Part shown: positions 1 to 7,737 of the stretch, in pieces
Layout: each line of letters opens with the position of its first letter
Numbering within the stretch: position 1 is the stretch's first letter
Source: Microbacterium sp. STN6
Lineage (GTDB): Bacteria > Actinomycetota > Actinomycetes > Actinomycetales > Microbacteriaceae
Length of the DNA: 64,000 nucleotides
Direction of reading: 5' to 3'
NCBI RefSeq assembly: GCF_026410545.1
Contig: NZ_JAPMIT010000003.1
Location: forward strand, 496,001 to 560,000
Made by a program: the position numbers and the translations under genes
Notes under the pieces: generated by a model
Told to the model about the DNA's origin: nothing
Seen by the model: the letters and a program-made list of their open reading frames with translations, nothing else
The model's database searches: none

Positions 1-1954
1 CCGCGTTGGCCATAGTGACGTCTCCGAAGCCGAGGCCCCTCGTGTAGATGGCGACGACGCGTGCGTCCACTCGGGTTCCGTCGCCGAGGTGTTCGTGCAC
101 GGTGTCGCCGACATGCGCTCCGGCGGCCTGCGCCGCATCCGTGCTCAATGCGACGGTTTGTATGCCCTTCAGGGAATGTAGGGAACCGGCGACCATGTCG
201 AGGTCGAGGGTCGATGCATCAGTCGAGGGGTCCACCCCCTGCGCGGCGTACTGCTGTGACGACGGATCGCCGAGAAGCACGTAGCTGAGGGTCACGTCGC
301 TGAGCGCAACCGGATTCGCTGCCTGCACTCCGGGCGCGCGGGCGATAACCGCCGCGCCGTCGCCGGATATGCCGGATGCGCCTCCCGCGACCACGAGGTC
401 TGCGGTGAGGCCTGCGTGGGATTGCGCGCTTGCCTCGGTCGCGACGATCTGGCCCGTGCCGACCTGAACCAGGCCAAGGCCGATGCCCAGTGCGATGGGG
501 ATGATGGCTGCCGCGAGCCGTCGCGAGTTGCTGCGCGCGTTGGTGGCCGCGAGAAACGCCGACGGCGACGGCGACCGCCTGAGGGGCCCACCGAAGACCG
601 CCATGGCGATGCGCACCAGGCGTGGCCCGAGCAGGCCCGCGGAGATGAGCAGGAGCAGAAGGGCGGCCGCCGGGCCGGTGACGGCGATCGCTCCCTGCAC
701 AACGAGGGGCATGGCGCTCGCAAGCAGGCCGACGATGCCGAGCACGATGCCGGTGGTGGTGCGACCCCGGCCCAGTCGCGCTGGCGTGGTCGACGCCTCG
801 CGCAGGGCCTCGATCGGGTTGATCCGTGCGGGACGTCGAGCGGCGACCACGGCGGCGAGCAGAGCCGCCGCGACGACGAGCACGATGGCGCCGAGCGCCG
901 GGATCGGACTCGAAGCGAGGGCGAAGTCCGCCGGGATCACCCCGGCCTGAGCGAAGCCGAATCGCATCGCGCTCGCCAGCAGGTAGCCGGGTGCCGCGCC
1001 GATCAGCGCTCCCGCGCCGGCGATGACGAGCACTTCCCTGACGACAAGGTGAATGATCTGCAGGGGTGTTGCGCCGATCGCACGCATCAGCGCGTAATCC
1101 CGCCTTCGGCTCTGGATCGACAGTGACAGCGTGCTCGCGACGACGAAGAGGGCGATCAGGATGGCCGTGCCGGCAAACGACGACCCGATGGCGACGAGGG
1201 TTCCTCGTGCGACACCCACGTCGAGAAACTCGGCGTTGCCGCGCTGATCACCGGTGTAGGTGGCGACGTCGGGAATGCCGGTGCGGATCTCGCCAGCCAG
1301 CTGGTCCGGCGAAACGCCGGGGCGTGCGAAGACGCCCACGACGCTCGGCGCGCCGCCCAGCGGAGCCAGAGCGGATGCCGCGGCGTCACTCAGGAACACG
1401 TGTTGCGCGCGCGCGGGCTGCTCGGCCGTGGCGGCGGCGGCGATCCCGACCACGCGGTAGCGGGCGGGAACACCGCCGTGGCGCAGGGTGATGGTAGCGC
1501 CGACCTCGGTGCGTGTCGCTGCCGCCCCGGTGACGACCACCTGGTCCGGTGCCTGTGGCGCATGCCCGTGAACCAGACGGTACGGGGTGAGCGCGGCGGA
1601 ACTCCAGCCGTGGGCCTCAACGGGCGACCCCGCCCAGGCCAGCGGCGTCGTCGTGTCGGCGACGACCCGAGCCGCGGCAGGAAGCTGCCGGAGCGCCGCG
1701 AGCGCATCGGCGGGGAGCGGGACGCGCTCGTTCAGCGGTACGGTCACGCCCTCCGCGGTGTCGAACGACTGCTGTGCGCCCACCATCACGTCGGCGGCCG
1801 AGTAGCGCTCGGGGTGCACGCCACCGCGGATGCCGGACTCAATCAGAATGCCGAGCCCGGTCGCGAGCATGGTGGCGGTGAGCACGGCCACGAAGACGCC
1901 CACGAACGAGCCCTTATGCTGGCGGATCGCCGCCCTGACCAACGTGTTCACCAT
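1..1954 (-). CDS. ABC transporter permease, MacB/FtsX type (partial, C-terminus beyond left edge)
   Basis: Membrane subunit of an exporter-type ABC transporter. The reading frame is open from the start to the left edge (about 651 codons), so the C-terminus is missing. Residues about 13-35 form a first membrane helix, followed by a long extracytoplasmic part and then the typical FtsX signature (SRRRDYALMRAIGAT) after a helix. Further helices and a second FtsX-like half begin before the edge, as in the roughly 800-residue actinobacterial permeases. The ATG start overlaps the stop of the ATPase gene upstream (ATGGTGA), so the two are translationally coupled. A GTG one codon later is also possible. 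The substrate cannot be told from sequence; relatives move peptides, lipids or drugs. Confidence 0.9.
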   Translation of the reverse strand, partial: MVNTLVRAAIRQHKGSFVGVFVAVLTATMLATGLGILIESGIRGGVHPERYSAADVMVGAQQSFDTAEGVTVPLNERVPLPADALAALRQLPAAARVVADTTTPLAWAGSPVEAHGWSSAALTPYRLVHGHAPQAPDQVVVTGAAATRTEVGATITLRHGGVPARYRVVGIAAAATAEQPARAQHVFLSDAAASALAPLGGAPSVVGVFARPGVSPDQLAGEIRTGIPDVATYTGDQRGNAEFLDVGVARGTLVAIGSSFAGTAILIALFVVASTLSLSIQSRRRDYALMRAIGATPLQIIHLVVREVLVIAGAGALIGAAPGYLLASAMRFGFAQAGVIPADFALASSPIPALGAIVLVVAAALLAAVVAARRPARINPIEALREASTTPARLGRGRTTTGIVLGIVGLLASAMPLVVQGAIAVTGPAAALLLLLISAGLLGPRLVRIAMAVFGGPLRRSPSPSAFLAATNARSNSRRLAAAIIPIALGIGLGLVQVGTGQIVATEASAQSHAGLTADLVVAGGASGISGDGAAVIARAPGVQAANPVALSDVTLSYVLLGDPSSQQYAAQGVDPSTDASTLDLDMVAGSLHSLKGIQTVALSTDAAQAAGAHVGDTVHEHLGDGTRVDARVVAIYTRGLGFGDVTMANA

Positions 1955-2733
1955 TCCCCCAGACCGGACATCTGGTCGATGATCTGCTGCGTCGTCGCGC
2001 CGTCCTGGTAGCCGACGAACGCGCCGTCGGCGAGGTAGATGACGCGGTCCGCATGGGAGGCGACGACCGGGTCGTGGGTGACCATGACGACGGTCTGGTT
2101 CAGTTCACGTGTCATCTGCGCGAGCAGCTCGAGCACCTGGCGACCCGTTCGCGAGTCGAGCGCGCCGGTCGGCTCGTCGGCGAAGACGGCATCCGGTCGC
2201 GTGATCAGCGCGCGCGCGATGGCGACCCGCTGCTGCTGGCCGCCGGAGAGTTCTGCAGGTCGTCGATCGCGCAGCTCGCCGAGGCCGACCGCCCGGATGA
2301 TGCGGTCGAGCCAGGCCCGATCCACACGGGTGTGGGCGAGCATCAGGGGGAGCGTCACGTTCTGCTCGATCGTCAGCGCTGGCAGCAGGTTGTAGGCCTG
2401 GAAAATGAAGCCGACGTGTTCGCGACGGAACCTCGCGAGCCGGTTGGCGCGCATCCGGGAGATGTCGGTGTCGCCGATCCAGACGGAGCCGCTTGTGGGG
2501 GTGTCGAGCCCGGCTGCCGTGTTCAGGAAGGTGCTCTTTCCCGAGCCTGATGGGCCCATGATCGCGGAGAACGATCCACGCGACAGCGTGAGATCGATGC
2601 CTCTCAATGCCATCACCGCCGAGGCTCCCGTGCCGTACCTTTTGACGACCGCCTCGAGACGCAGCGCCTGTCGTGTGCTCGACTGGGCCCGGGGAGGCGA
2701 CGTCTCGATGCTCGTGTTGATGTTCATAGTCAT
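1948..2733 (-). CDS. ABC transporter ATP-binding protein (MacB/LolD type)
   Basis: Cytoplasmic ATPase that powers the FtsX-type permease encoded directly after it. All motifs are intact: Walker A GPSGSGKST at residues 60-68, Q-loop around FQAYNLLPA at 111-119, signature LSGGQQQR at 162-169, Walker B ending in FADEPTG at 184-190, and the switch histidine in VMVTHD near 220. The length of 261 residues is normal for the family with about 25 extra N-terminal residues, so the true start may be a little further in. It is divergent from the sensor kinase gene, which fits control of this exporter by that two-component system. That link is inference. Confidence 0.95.
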   Translation of the reverse strand: MTMNINTSIETSPPRAQSSTRQALRLEAVVKRYGTGASAVMALRGIDLTLSRGSFSAIMGPSGSGKSTFLNTAAGLDTPTSGSVWIGDTDISRMRANRLARFRREHVGFIFQAYNLLPALTIEQNVTLPLMLAHTRVDRAWLDRIIRAVGLGELRDRRPAELSGGQQQRVAIARALITRPDAVFADEPTGALDSRTGRQVLELLAQMTRELNQTVVMVTHDPVVASHADRVIYLADGAFVGYQDGATTQQIIDQMSGLGEW

Positions 2734-2837
2734 TGACGCTACGAATGTGGGCCCGGCAGCGCGCTCCCGCCCGCCACCGTCTTAATGGTGTAGCTGGCTC
2801 TACCGCCTTGCCGCGGGTACTACGGCAGACTGAACGG

Positions 2838-4085
2838 ATGAGCCGCGCACGAGGTCGACGATGGTGGCGCGCGCTGCGCCACCTGGTGGTCGAACTCGGC
2901 GCCGGCCTCACGTCGCTCTTCTTCCTTCTGGTCGCCCTCGCCCTGGTGCCCGTGCTCGTGCTCAGCGGCGGAACTCTCGTCGTGCCTCTGATCGTGCGGC
3001 CGCTGCGCTGGTGGGCGCTGCTCGCTCGCGAGCGAAGCGAGCGCTATCGCGGCAGGCCGATCAGTTCTGCGTACCGACCGATCCCAGACTCTGCGACGTA
3101 CGGCGAGTTGATGCGCCTCGCCTTCTCCCGCTCAACCGGGCGCGACCTGGTGTGGCTCGTCGGCGACGCCGTGATCGCGCCGCTCGTGAGCCTTCTGACC
3201 ATTGCCCTGCCGCTTGCCGCCGTCAACGCGCTGCTCGTGCCCGCGTATTGGTACCTCGCCCCCGCGAACGATCCGATTGCCAGCCCGTTCCCTGTCACGT
3301 CGTGGGCGGCGGCCGCGTGGTCGCCGCTTGTGGCCCTCGGCTACGCACTCGCCGCCTGGTGGCTCGTACCGGGCGTCGCCTCCGTGCTGACCCGGGCGCA
3401 GGCGGCGATGCTCACCCCGGGCCGAAACGAGGTGCTGGCCGAACGCGTCACGGCACTCACCGCCAGCCGGGCGGCCGCACTGGACGCCCACGCCGCCGAG
3501 CTGCGACGCATCGAGCGCGACCTGCACGACGGGGCGCAGAACCGCCTGGTCAGCGTGGTCATGATGCTGGGCATCGCGGAACGATCGCTTGAAACCAACC
3601 CGCAGAGCGCGCTGCCGCAGCTGCGCCGCGCGCGAGAAGCGGCGACGGATGCGCTGGCCGGCCTCCGCACGACCGTGCACGACATCTGCCCGCCGATCCT
3701 GCAGGAACTCGGGCTCGAAGGCGCGCTCTCCTCTGTGGCCGGCCGCTCGGCCGTGCCGTGCTCGCTGCACGCCGAGGGCCTGCATCGGGTTCCGTCGGCG
3801 GTGGAGTCCGCGAGCTACTTCATCGTGGCCGAGGCCGTGACGAACCTCAACAAACACAGTGAGGCGACGCAGGCGACGATCTCTCTCGAGACCGACGCGT
3901 CCGAGCCGGCCCAACGGTTGCTGATCGTCGTCGAAGACAATGGACACGGCGGGGCGACCGAACGCCCGGGAGGCGGCATCGCGGGAATCCGGCGCCGTGC
4001 CGAGGCGTTCGAGGGAACGCTCGAGGTGACCAGTCCGGTCGACGGGCCGACGAGGATGAGGGTGGAGCTGCCGTGCGGGTGGTGA
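2838..4085 (+). CDS. Sensor histidine kinase, NarL/DesK-like (HisKA_3)
   Basis: Membrane sensor kinase of a two-component system. The chosen ATG gives 415 residues (MSRARG...); the open frame extends 35 codons upstream but over unlikely low-quality sequence. The N-terminal half holds four to five membrane helices with short loops and no large sensor domain, as in kinases that sense membrane or cell-wall state. The HisKA_3 box RIERDLHDGAQNRL places the phosphorylated histidine at about residue 230. The HATPase domain follows, with an N-box around EAVTNLNKHSE and a G-box around VVEDNGHGG and PGGGIAGI. It overlaps the response regulator gene by 13 bases and is divergent from the ABC exporter genes. 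Confidence 0.93.
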   Translation: MSRARGRRWWRALRHLVVELGAGLTSLFFLLVALALVPVLVLSGGTLVVPLIVRPLRWWALLARERSERYRGRPISSAYRPIPDSATYGELMRLAFSRSTGRDLVWLVGDAVIAPLVSLLTIALPLAAVNALLVPAYWYLAPANDPIASPFPVTSWAAAAWSPLVALGYALAAWWLVPGVASVLTRAQAAMLTPGRNEVLAERVTALTASRAAALDAHAAELRRIERDLHDGAQNRLVSVVMMLGIAERSLETNPQSALPQLRRAREAATDALAGLRTTVHDICPPILQELGLEGALSSVAGRSAVPCSLHAEGLHRVPSAVESASYFIVAEAVTNLNKHSEATQATISLETDASEPAQRLLIVVEDNGHGGATERPGGGIAGIRRRAEAFEGTLEVTSPVDGPTRMRVELPCGW

Positions 4086-4711
4086 TTGCGGAAGACGACG
4101 CGCTGCTGCGTGAGGGCCTCGCCCTGCTGCTGCGCAGCGAGGGGTTCGACGTGGTGGCGGCGGTCGACAACGCGGACGACTTTCTGACACTGCTCGACGA
4201 CACGGATGCCGCGGTTCTCGACGTGCGGATGCCGCCGACGTTCACGAACGAGGGCCTGAAGGCGGCAGAGACCGCACGGCAGCGGCGCCCCGGGTTCCCC
4301 GTGCTGGTGCTGTCCGCTTACGTGGAGGACCGCTACGCGGCACAGCTACTCGCCGAGGGCGCGGGCGGTCTCGGCTATCTGCTCAAGGAGCGCGTCGGCA
4401 AGGTGACGGAGTTCACCGACGCGCTGCGACGAGTCGCCGAGGGCGGCACGGTGATGGACCCCGAGGTGATCTCGCAGCTGCTGAGCCGGCGGCGAGCGGA
4501 CGACCCGATTCGCACCCTCACGCCGCGCGAGCATGAGGTGCTCGGGCTCATGGCCGAGGGACTCGACAACGACACCATCGCGGCCAGGCTCGTGGTGACC
4601 GAGACGGCCGTGAGCAAGCACATCGGCAAGATCTTCATGAAGCTCGGCCTCTCGACCAGCGACAGCGGGCACCGCCGCGTGCTCGCGGTTCTGGCGTACC
4701 TGAGAACCTGA
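4073..4711 (+). CDS. LuxR/NarL-family response regulator
   Basis: DNA-binding partner of the preceding kinase. The receiver domain (residues 1-120) has the acidic pair EDD near the start, the phospho-acceptor aspartate in AVLDVRMPP and the conserved lysine in LLKERVG. The C-terminal LuxR helix-turn-helix starts at LTPREHEVLGLM and includes the recognition helix region ETAVSKHIGKIF. Translation starts at a GTG inside the kinase gene, so the two are coupled. The 212-residue length is normal. The divergent ABC exporter is the obvious candidate target. Confidence 0.93.
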   Translation: MRVVIAEDDALLREGLALLLRSEGFDVVAAVDNADDFLTLLDDTDAAVLDVRMPPTFTNEGLKAAETARQRRPGFPVLVLSAYVEDRYAAQLLAEGAGGLGYLLKERVGKVTEFTDALRRVAEGGTVMDPEVISQLLSRRRADDPIRTLTPREHEVLGLMAEGLDNDTIAARLVVTETAVSKHIGKIFMKLGLSTSDSGHRRVLAVLAYLRT

Positions 4712-4715
4712 GAAC

Positions 4716-4748
4716 CTGAGCCGCGGTCCTCGAGAGCTCTCGGCTCAG
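4716..4748. terminator. Hairpin between convergent genes (possible two-way terminator)
   Basis: An 8-bp inverted repeat, CTGAGCCG and CGGCTCAG, encloses a GC-rich loop between the stops of the response regulator and the amino-acid antiporter. There is no run of T, so it would be an actinobacterial-style hairpin terminator at best. Confidence 0.4.
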
Positions 4749-6256
4749 ATCGAGATCGCGCCGGTCGCCACCGCGATCACGCCCACGATCGCGCCCGCGA
4801 TGACGAGGCCGCACAGCGCCGCCTCGGCCGGCCGGAAGAGCCGCAGCCGGCGCTCGCGGCGGGCGATGACGTACAGCACCGTGCCGGGAGCGTAGACGAT
4901 CAAGGCCAGCAACAGGAATGTCGGGCCTGCCGCAACGAGCAGGAAGAGTGTGTATGCCGTGGCGAGGCATCCGATGATCAGAGCGGATGCGCGCGGTGTC
5001 GCCTCGCGGCGGCTCAGCGCGAGCTTCAGCGCGTATGCGGCGCTCAGCAGGTATGGCACGAGGCACAGCGAGCTGCACAGGTCGAGCATGAACGTGAAGG
5101 CGTCGTCGGAGAAGAGAGCGACGACGAGTAGCAGCTGCACGAGGCAGCTCGTCAGAAGTACGGCGTAACGCGGGGCGCCCCGGCGGCCGATGCGCGTGAG
5201 AAAGCGGGGCGCATCCCGGCTGATGGCGGCGTTGTAGAGAACTTCGGCGCCCATCAGGGTCCAGGCGAGGTAGGCGCCGAGCACCGAGACGATGAGGCCT
5301 ACGCTGACCAGCGCGCGCCCCCACGGGCCGACCACCGCGTCGAGCACGCCCGCGACGGAGGGCTGGCGCATACCCGCGAGGTCGGCCGCGGGTGCGACGC
5401 CGAATGACAGGATCGACACGAGAGCGAACACCGCGAGCACGCTGAGAAAGCCGAGCACGGTGGCTTTGCCCACGTCGCTGCGGCGCCGGGCGTAGCGCGA
5501 GTACACGCTTGCGCCCTCGACGCCGAGAAAGACGAAGACGGTGATGAGCATGGTGGATTTCACCTGGTCGATGAGGCCGGCTGCGCTGGCGGCTGCGCTG
5601 CCCGCTGCGCTGCCGACTGTGCTACTGCCCGCGCCGCTGCTGCCCGCGCCGCCCTGCCACAGGTTGCCTGCGAACACGTGGCCGCTGAATCCCACGATCG
5701 CGACGATGAGAATGAAGAGAGCGATAGGCACGAGCTTGGCGATCGTCACGATCACGTTGATGACAGACGCCTCGCGGATGCCGTGCAGCACGAGAGCGTG
5801 CACGATCCAGACGCACGCCGACGATCCCGCGATGGCGAGAACTGTCGAGCCCTCGCCGAGGGCGGGGATGACCTCTCCGAGTGTGGAGCCGATGAGGATC
5901 CAGTAGGTCGCGTTGCCAGCGCAGGCGCTGGCCCAGTAGCCGAACGCCGAGAAGAACCCAACGTAGTCGCCGAAGCCCGCCTTCGCGTACGAGTAGACGC
6001 CGGCGTTCAACTCGGGCTTTTGCACGGCGAGTCGTTGGAAGACGAGCGCGAGCATGAGCATGCCCGTGCCGGCGATGGCCCACACGATGCACGTTCCGAC
6101 GACACCGGTCTGCTTCGCGAAGTTGCTTGGCAGCGAGAAGACGCCCGCGCCGACCATGGAGCCGACCACCATGGCGGTGAGCGCGATGACCGGCAGCTGC
6201 CTGCGCGCGGCCCCTTCGGGTGCCGCCGTTGTGGTCGCTGCCGAGTACTCGCTCAC
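4745..6256 (-). CDS. APC-family basic amino acid/polyamine antiporter
   Basis: Inner-membrane amino-acid transporter of the APC superfamily, closest by pattern to the arginine/ornithine (ArcD) and related antiporters. Evidence is the length (503 residues), 12 to 13 hydrophobic segments, and the first-helix motif GSMVGAGVFSLPSNFA that contacts the substrate backbone in this family. A Ala/Ser/Gly-rich stretch around residues 205-230 (SSGAGSSTVGSAAGSAAASA) lies in a loop and looks like repeat expansion. No arginine deiminase genes are nearby, so the exact substrate pair is open. It is transcribed away from the TetR gene across a 76-base gap. Confidence 0.85.
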   Translation of the reverse strand: MSEYSAATTTAAPEGAARRQLPVIALTAMVVGSMVGAGVFSLPSNFAKQTGVVGTCIVWAIAGTGMLMLALVFQRLAVQKPELNAGVYSYAKAGFGDYVGFFSAFGYWASACAGNATYWILIGSTLGEVIPALGEGSTVLAIAGSSACVWIVHALVLHGIREASVINVIVTIAKLVPIALFILIVAIVGFSGHVFAGNLWQGGAGSSGAGSSTVGSAAGSAAASAAGLIDQVKSTMLITVFVFLGVEGASVYSRYARRRSDVGKATVLGFLSVLAVFALVSILSFGVAPAADLAGMRQPSVAGVLDAVVGPWGRALVSVGLIVSVLGAYLAWTLMGAEVLYNAAISRDAPRFLTRIGRRGAPRYAVLLTSCLVQLLLVVALFSDDAFTFMLDLCSSLCLVPYLLSAAYALKLALSRREATPRASALIIGCLATAYTLFLLVAAGPTFLLLALIVYAPGTVLYVIARRERRLRLFRPAEAALCGLVIAGAIVGVIAVATGAISI

Positions 6257-6295
6257 AGGTTTCTGTCTACCCCTGAGCGGATTTTCCGTCGCCTG

Positions 6296-6340
6296 TTGCT
6301 ACCGATATGAACAAGCGTTTATAATACCGAACATGCGTTC
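6296..6340 (+). promoter_or_regulatory. Promoter with paired operators; likely leaderless start of the TetR gene
   Basis: A -35 TTGCTA (6296-6301) and a perfect -10 TATAAT (6320-6325) are 18 bases apart. The expected start of transcription, about 7 bases after the -10, falls on the ATG at 6333. Two related sites, GAACAAGCGTTT (6309-6320) and GAACATGCGTTC (6329-6340, a clean GAAC-N4-GTTC palindrome), are 20 bases apart, two helical turns. They flank the -10 as expected for autorepression. The operator role is inference. Confidence 0.6.
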
Positions 6341-6962
6341 ACAAGGGGATGACCGAACCGCGAAGGCGGTGATTCTGCACGAGGCGATGCGGCTGTTTGC
6401 GGCGCGCGGTGTCGATGGGGTGACGGTGCGCGAGGTTGCTGCGGCGGCATCCGTGTCGCCTGCGCTGGTGATGCAGCACTACGGCAGCAAGGATGGGCTG
6501 CGGGCCGCGGTCGATGACCGGGTGCTCGAGCGGTTCAGTGAGATGATCGGGACGGTGACGGGTGACGGGCCGGCGTCGTCGATTCTGGAGGCTGCGGCGA
6601 CGTTCTTTCCGCCGGGGTCGCCGTTGCCGGAGTATCTGGGGCGGATGCTGGTGGGTTCGGGTTCGGGTTCGGGTTCGGGTTCGGGCTCGGGTTCGGAACC
6701 GGACGCGGGCGCAGAAATGTTCCGGCGCCTGTTCGAGGCGGCCCAGCGCGGGCTGGACGCGATGGTCGCGTCGGGCTCGGCCGCGCCGGGGCAGAACCCG
6801 GCGGCTCGAGCGGCGTTCCTGCTCGTCAACGACCTCGGGGTGATCATGCTGCGCCGTCGGGTGCAGCAGGTCGTGGGCTTCGACCCGCTCTCTGCCGACG
6901 GCATCGAGGTGTGGGGGCGCGAGTTGCTGGCGATCTATTCGAAGGGGTTGAGCGGATCATGA
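6333..6962 (+). CDS. TetR/AcrR-family transcriptional regulator with Gly-Ser linker
   Basis: Ligand-responsive repressor. Residues about 10-55 form the TetR helix-turn-helix (VTVREVAAAASVSPALVMQHYGSKDGL). The C-terminal ligand domain is interrupted near residues 108-121 by seven Gly-Ser pairs, encoded by a hexanucleotide repeat, so a flexible loop is predicted. The start at 6333 is chosen because the helix-turn-helix begins soon after and because a strong -10 sits just upstream; the longer open frame reaches into the antiporter gene. The stop overlaps the next start (ATGA), which ties it to the DUF1295 protein as its likely regulated partner. Confidence 0.9.
   Translation: MRSQGDDRTAKAVILHEAMRLFAARGVDGVTVREVAAAASVSPALVMQHYGSKDGLRAAVDDRVLERFSEMIGTVTGDGPASSILEAAATFFPPGSPLPEYLGRMLVGSGSGSGSGSGSGSEPDAGAEMFRRLFEAAQRGLDAMVASGSAAPGQNPAARAAFLLVNDLGVIMLRRRVQQVVGFDPLSADGIEVWGRELLAIYSKGLSGS
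6654..6695 (+). repeat. Hexanucleotide repeat GGTTCG x7 in the TetR gene
   Basis: Seven tandem copies of GGTTCG (one reads GGCTCG) encode seven Gly-Ser pairs. Unit length is a multiple of three, so copy changes would alter linker length and not frame. Confidence 0.95.
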
Positions 6963-7684
6963 GTGACACGGAGCGGGGGTTCTACAAAGAGCACGGGCGA
7001 TCGGATGCCGCCAAGCTCGTGCTCCTCGGCCTCAATCTGGCGGGCGTGCTCGTGGGTGCGTGGCTGCTGTTCGGCGGCGCCCGAGTCTTCGGTGGCGGCC
7101 CGCTCTTCGGCGGCGCTCCGCTCTTCGGAGGACTCTTCCAACAGGCTGAGTCGGTTCGGCGCGTGCTGATCGTGACGTGTTCGTTCGTGTACTTTCTGCG
7201 CATCATCATGACCACGTACGTGATGGTCAAGCGCAGGGTCTCGTATGGAGAGGGGTTCGGGGTGGGGCTGTGGATCGTCGCGATCCATCTCACCATGGCG
7301 TGTTTGGGCGGTATGAACACGACGCCAGTCGGTGCCGCAACCTGGTGTGGAGTGGCGCTTTATGTGATCGGATCGGCCACGAACACGGCATCCGAGTATC
7401 TGCGCAAGCGGTGGAAGGACGACCCCTCGCACGCGGGCAAGCTGTACACGGGAGGGCTCTTCCGCTTCGCCGTGCACATCAACTACTTCGGCGATGTCGT
7501 TCTATTCTCGGGGTTCGCCCTGGTCACCGGCGTTGTCTGGGCGTTCGTGATCCCGGCACTGATGGCCGCGCTGTTCATCTTCGTGAACATCCCGATGCTT
7601 GACCGCCACCTGGCCGAACACTACGGCGAGCCGTTCGAGCGCTATCGACGTCGTACCGCGAGGTTCGTGCCCTTCGTGTACTGA
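6959..7684 (+). CDS. DUF1295-family membrane protein (steroid reductase/isoprenylcysteine methyltransferase-like fold)
   Basis: Polytopic membrane protein of 241 residues. The C-terminal part carries the DUF1295 pattern: NTASEYLRKRWK, then GLFRFAVHINYFGDVVLFSG, and the end motif HYGEPFERYRRRTARFVPF, like 5-alpha-reductase and ICMT proteins that bind a nucleotide or SAM cofactor at the membrane. The early segment has a repeat-rich loop GGGPLFGGAPLFGGLF. It is co-transcribed with the TetR regulator (4-base overlap). Reaction and substrate are unknown. Confidence 0.8.
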   Translation: MSDTERGFYKEHGRSDAAKLVLLGLNLAGVLVGAWLLFGGARVFGGGPLFGGAPLFGGLFQQAESVRRVLIVTCSFVYFLRIIMTTYVMVKRRVSYGEGFGVGLWIVAIHLTMACLGGMNTTPVGAATWCGVALYVIGSATNTASEYLRKRWKDDPSHAGKLYTGGLFRFAVHINYFGDVVLFSGFALVTGVVWAFVIPALMAALFIFVNIPMLDRHLAEHYGEPFERYRRRTARFVPFVY

Positions 7685-7737
7685 TTTCGCCGCTGATCTC
7701 GATCTCGCTCCTGGCTGGCCGCGAGCGCGGGCGTGCA

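Noticed and set aside
6654-6695. Phase variation by the GGTTCG repeat in TetR
   Set aside because: Unit of six bases cannot change frame, so on-off switching is not expected.
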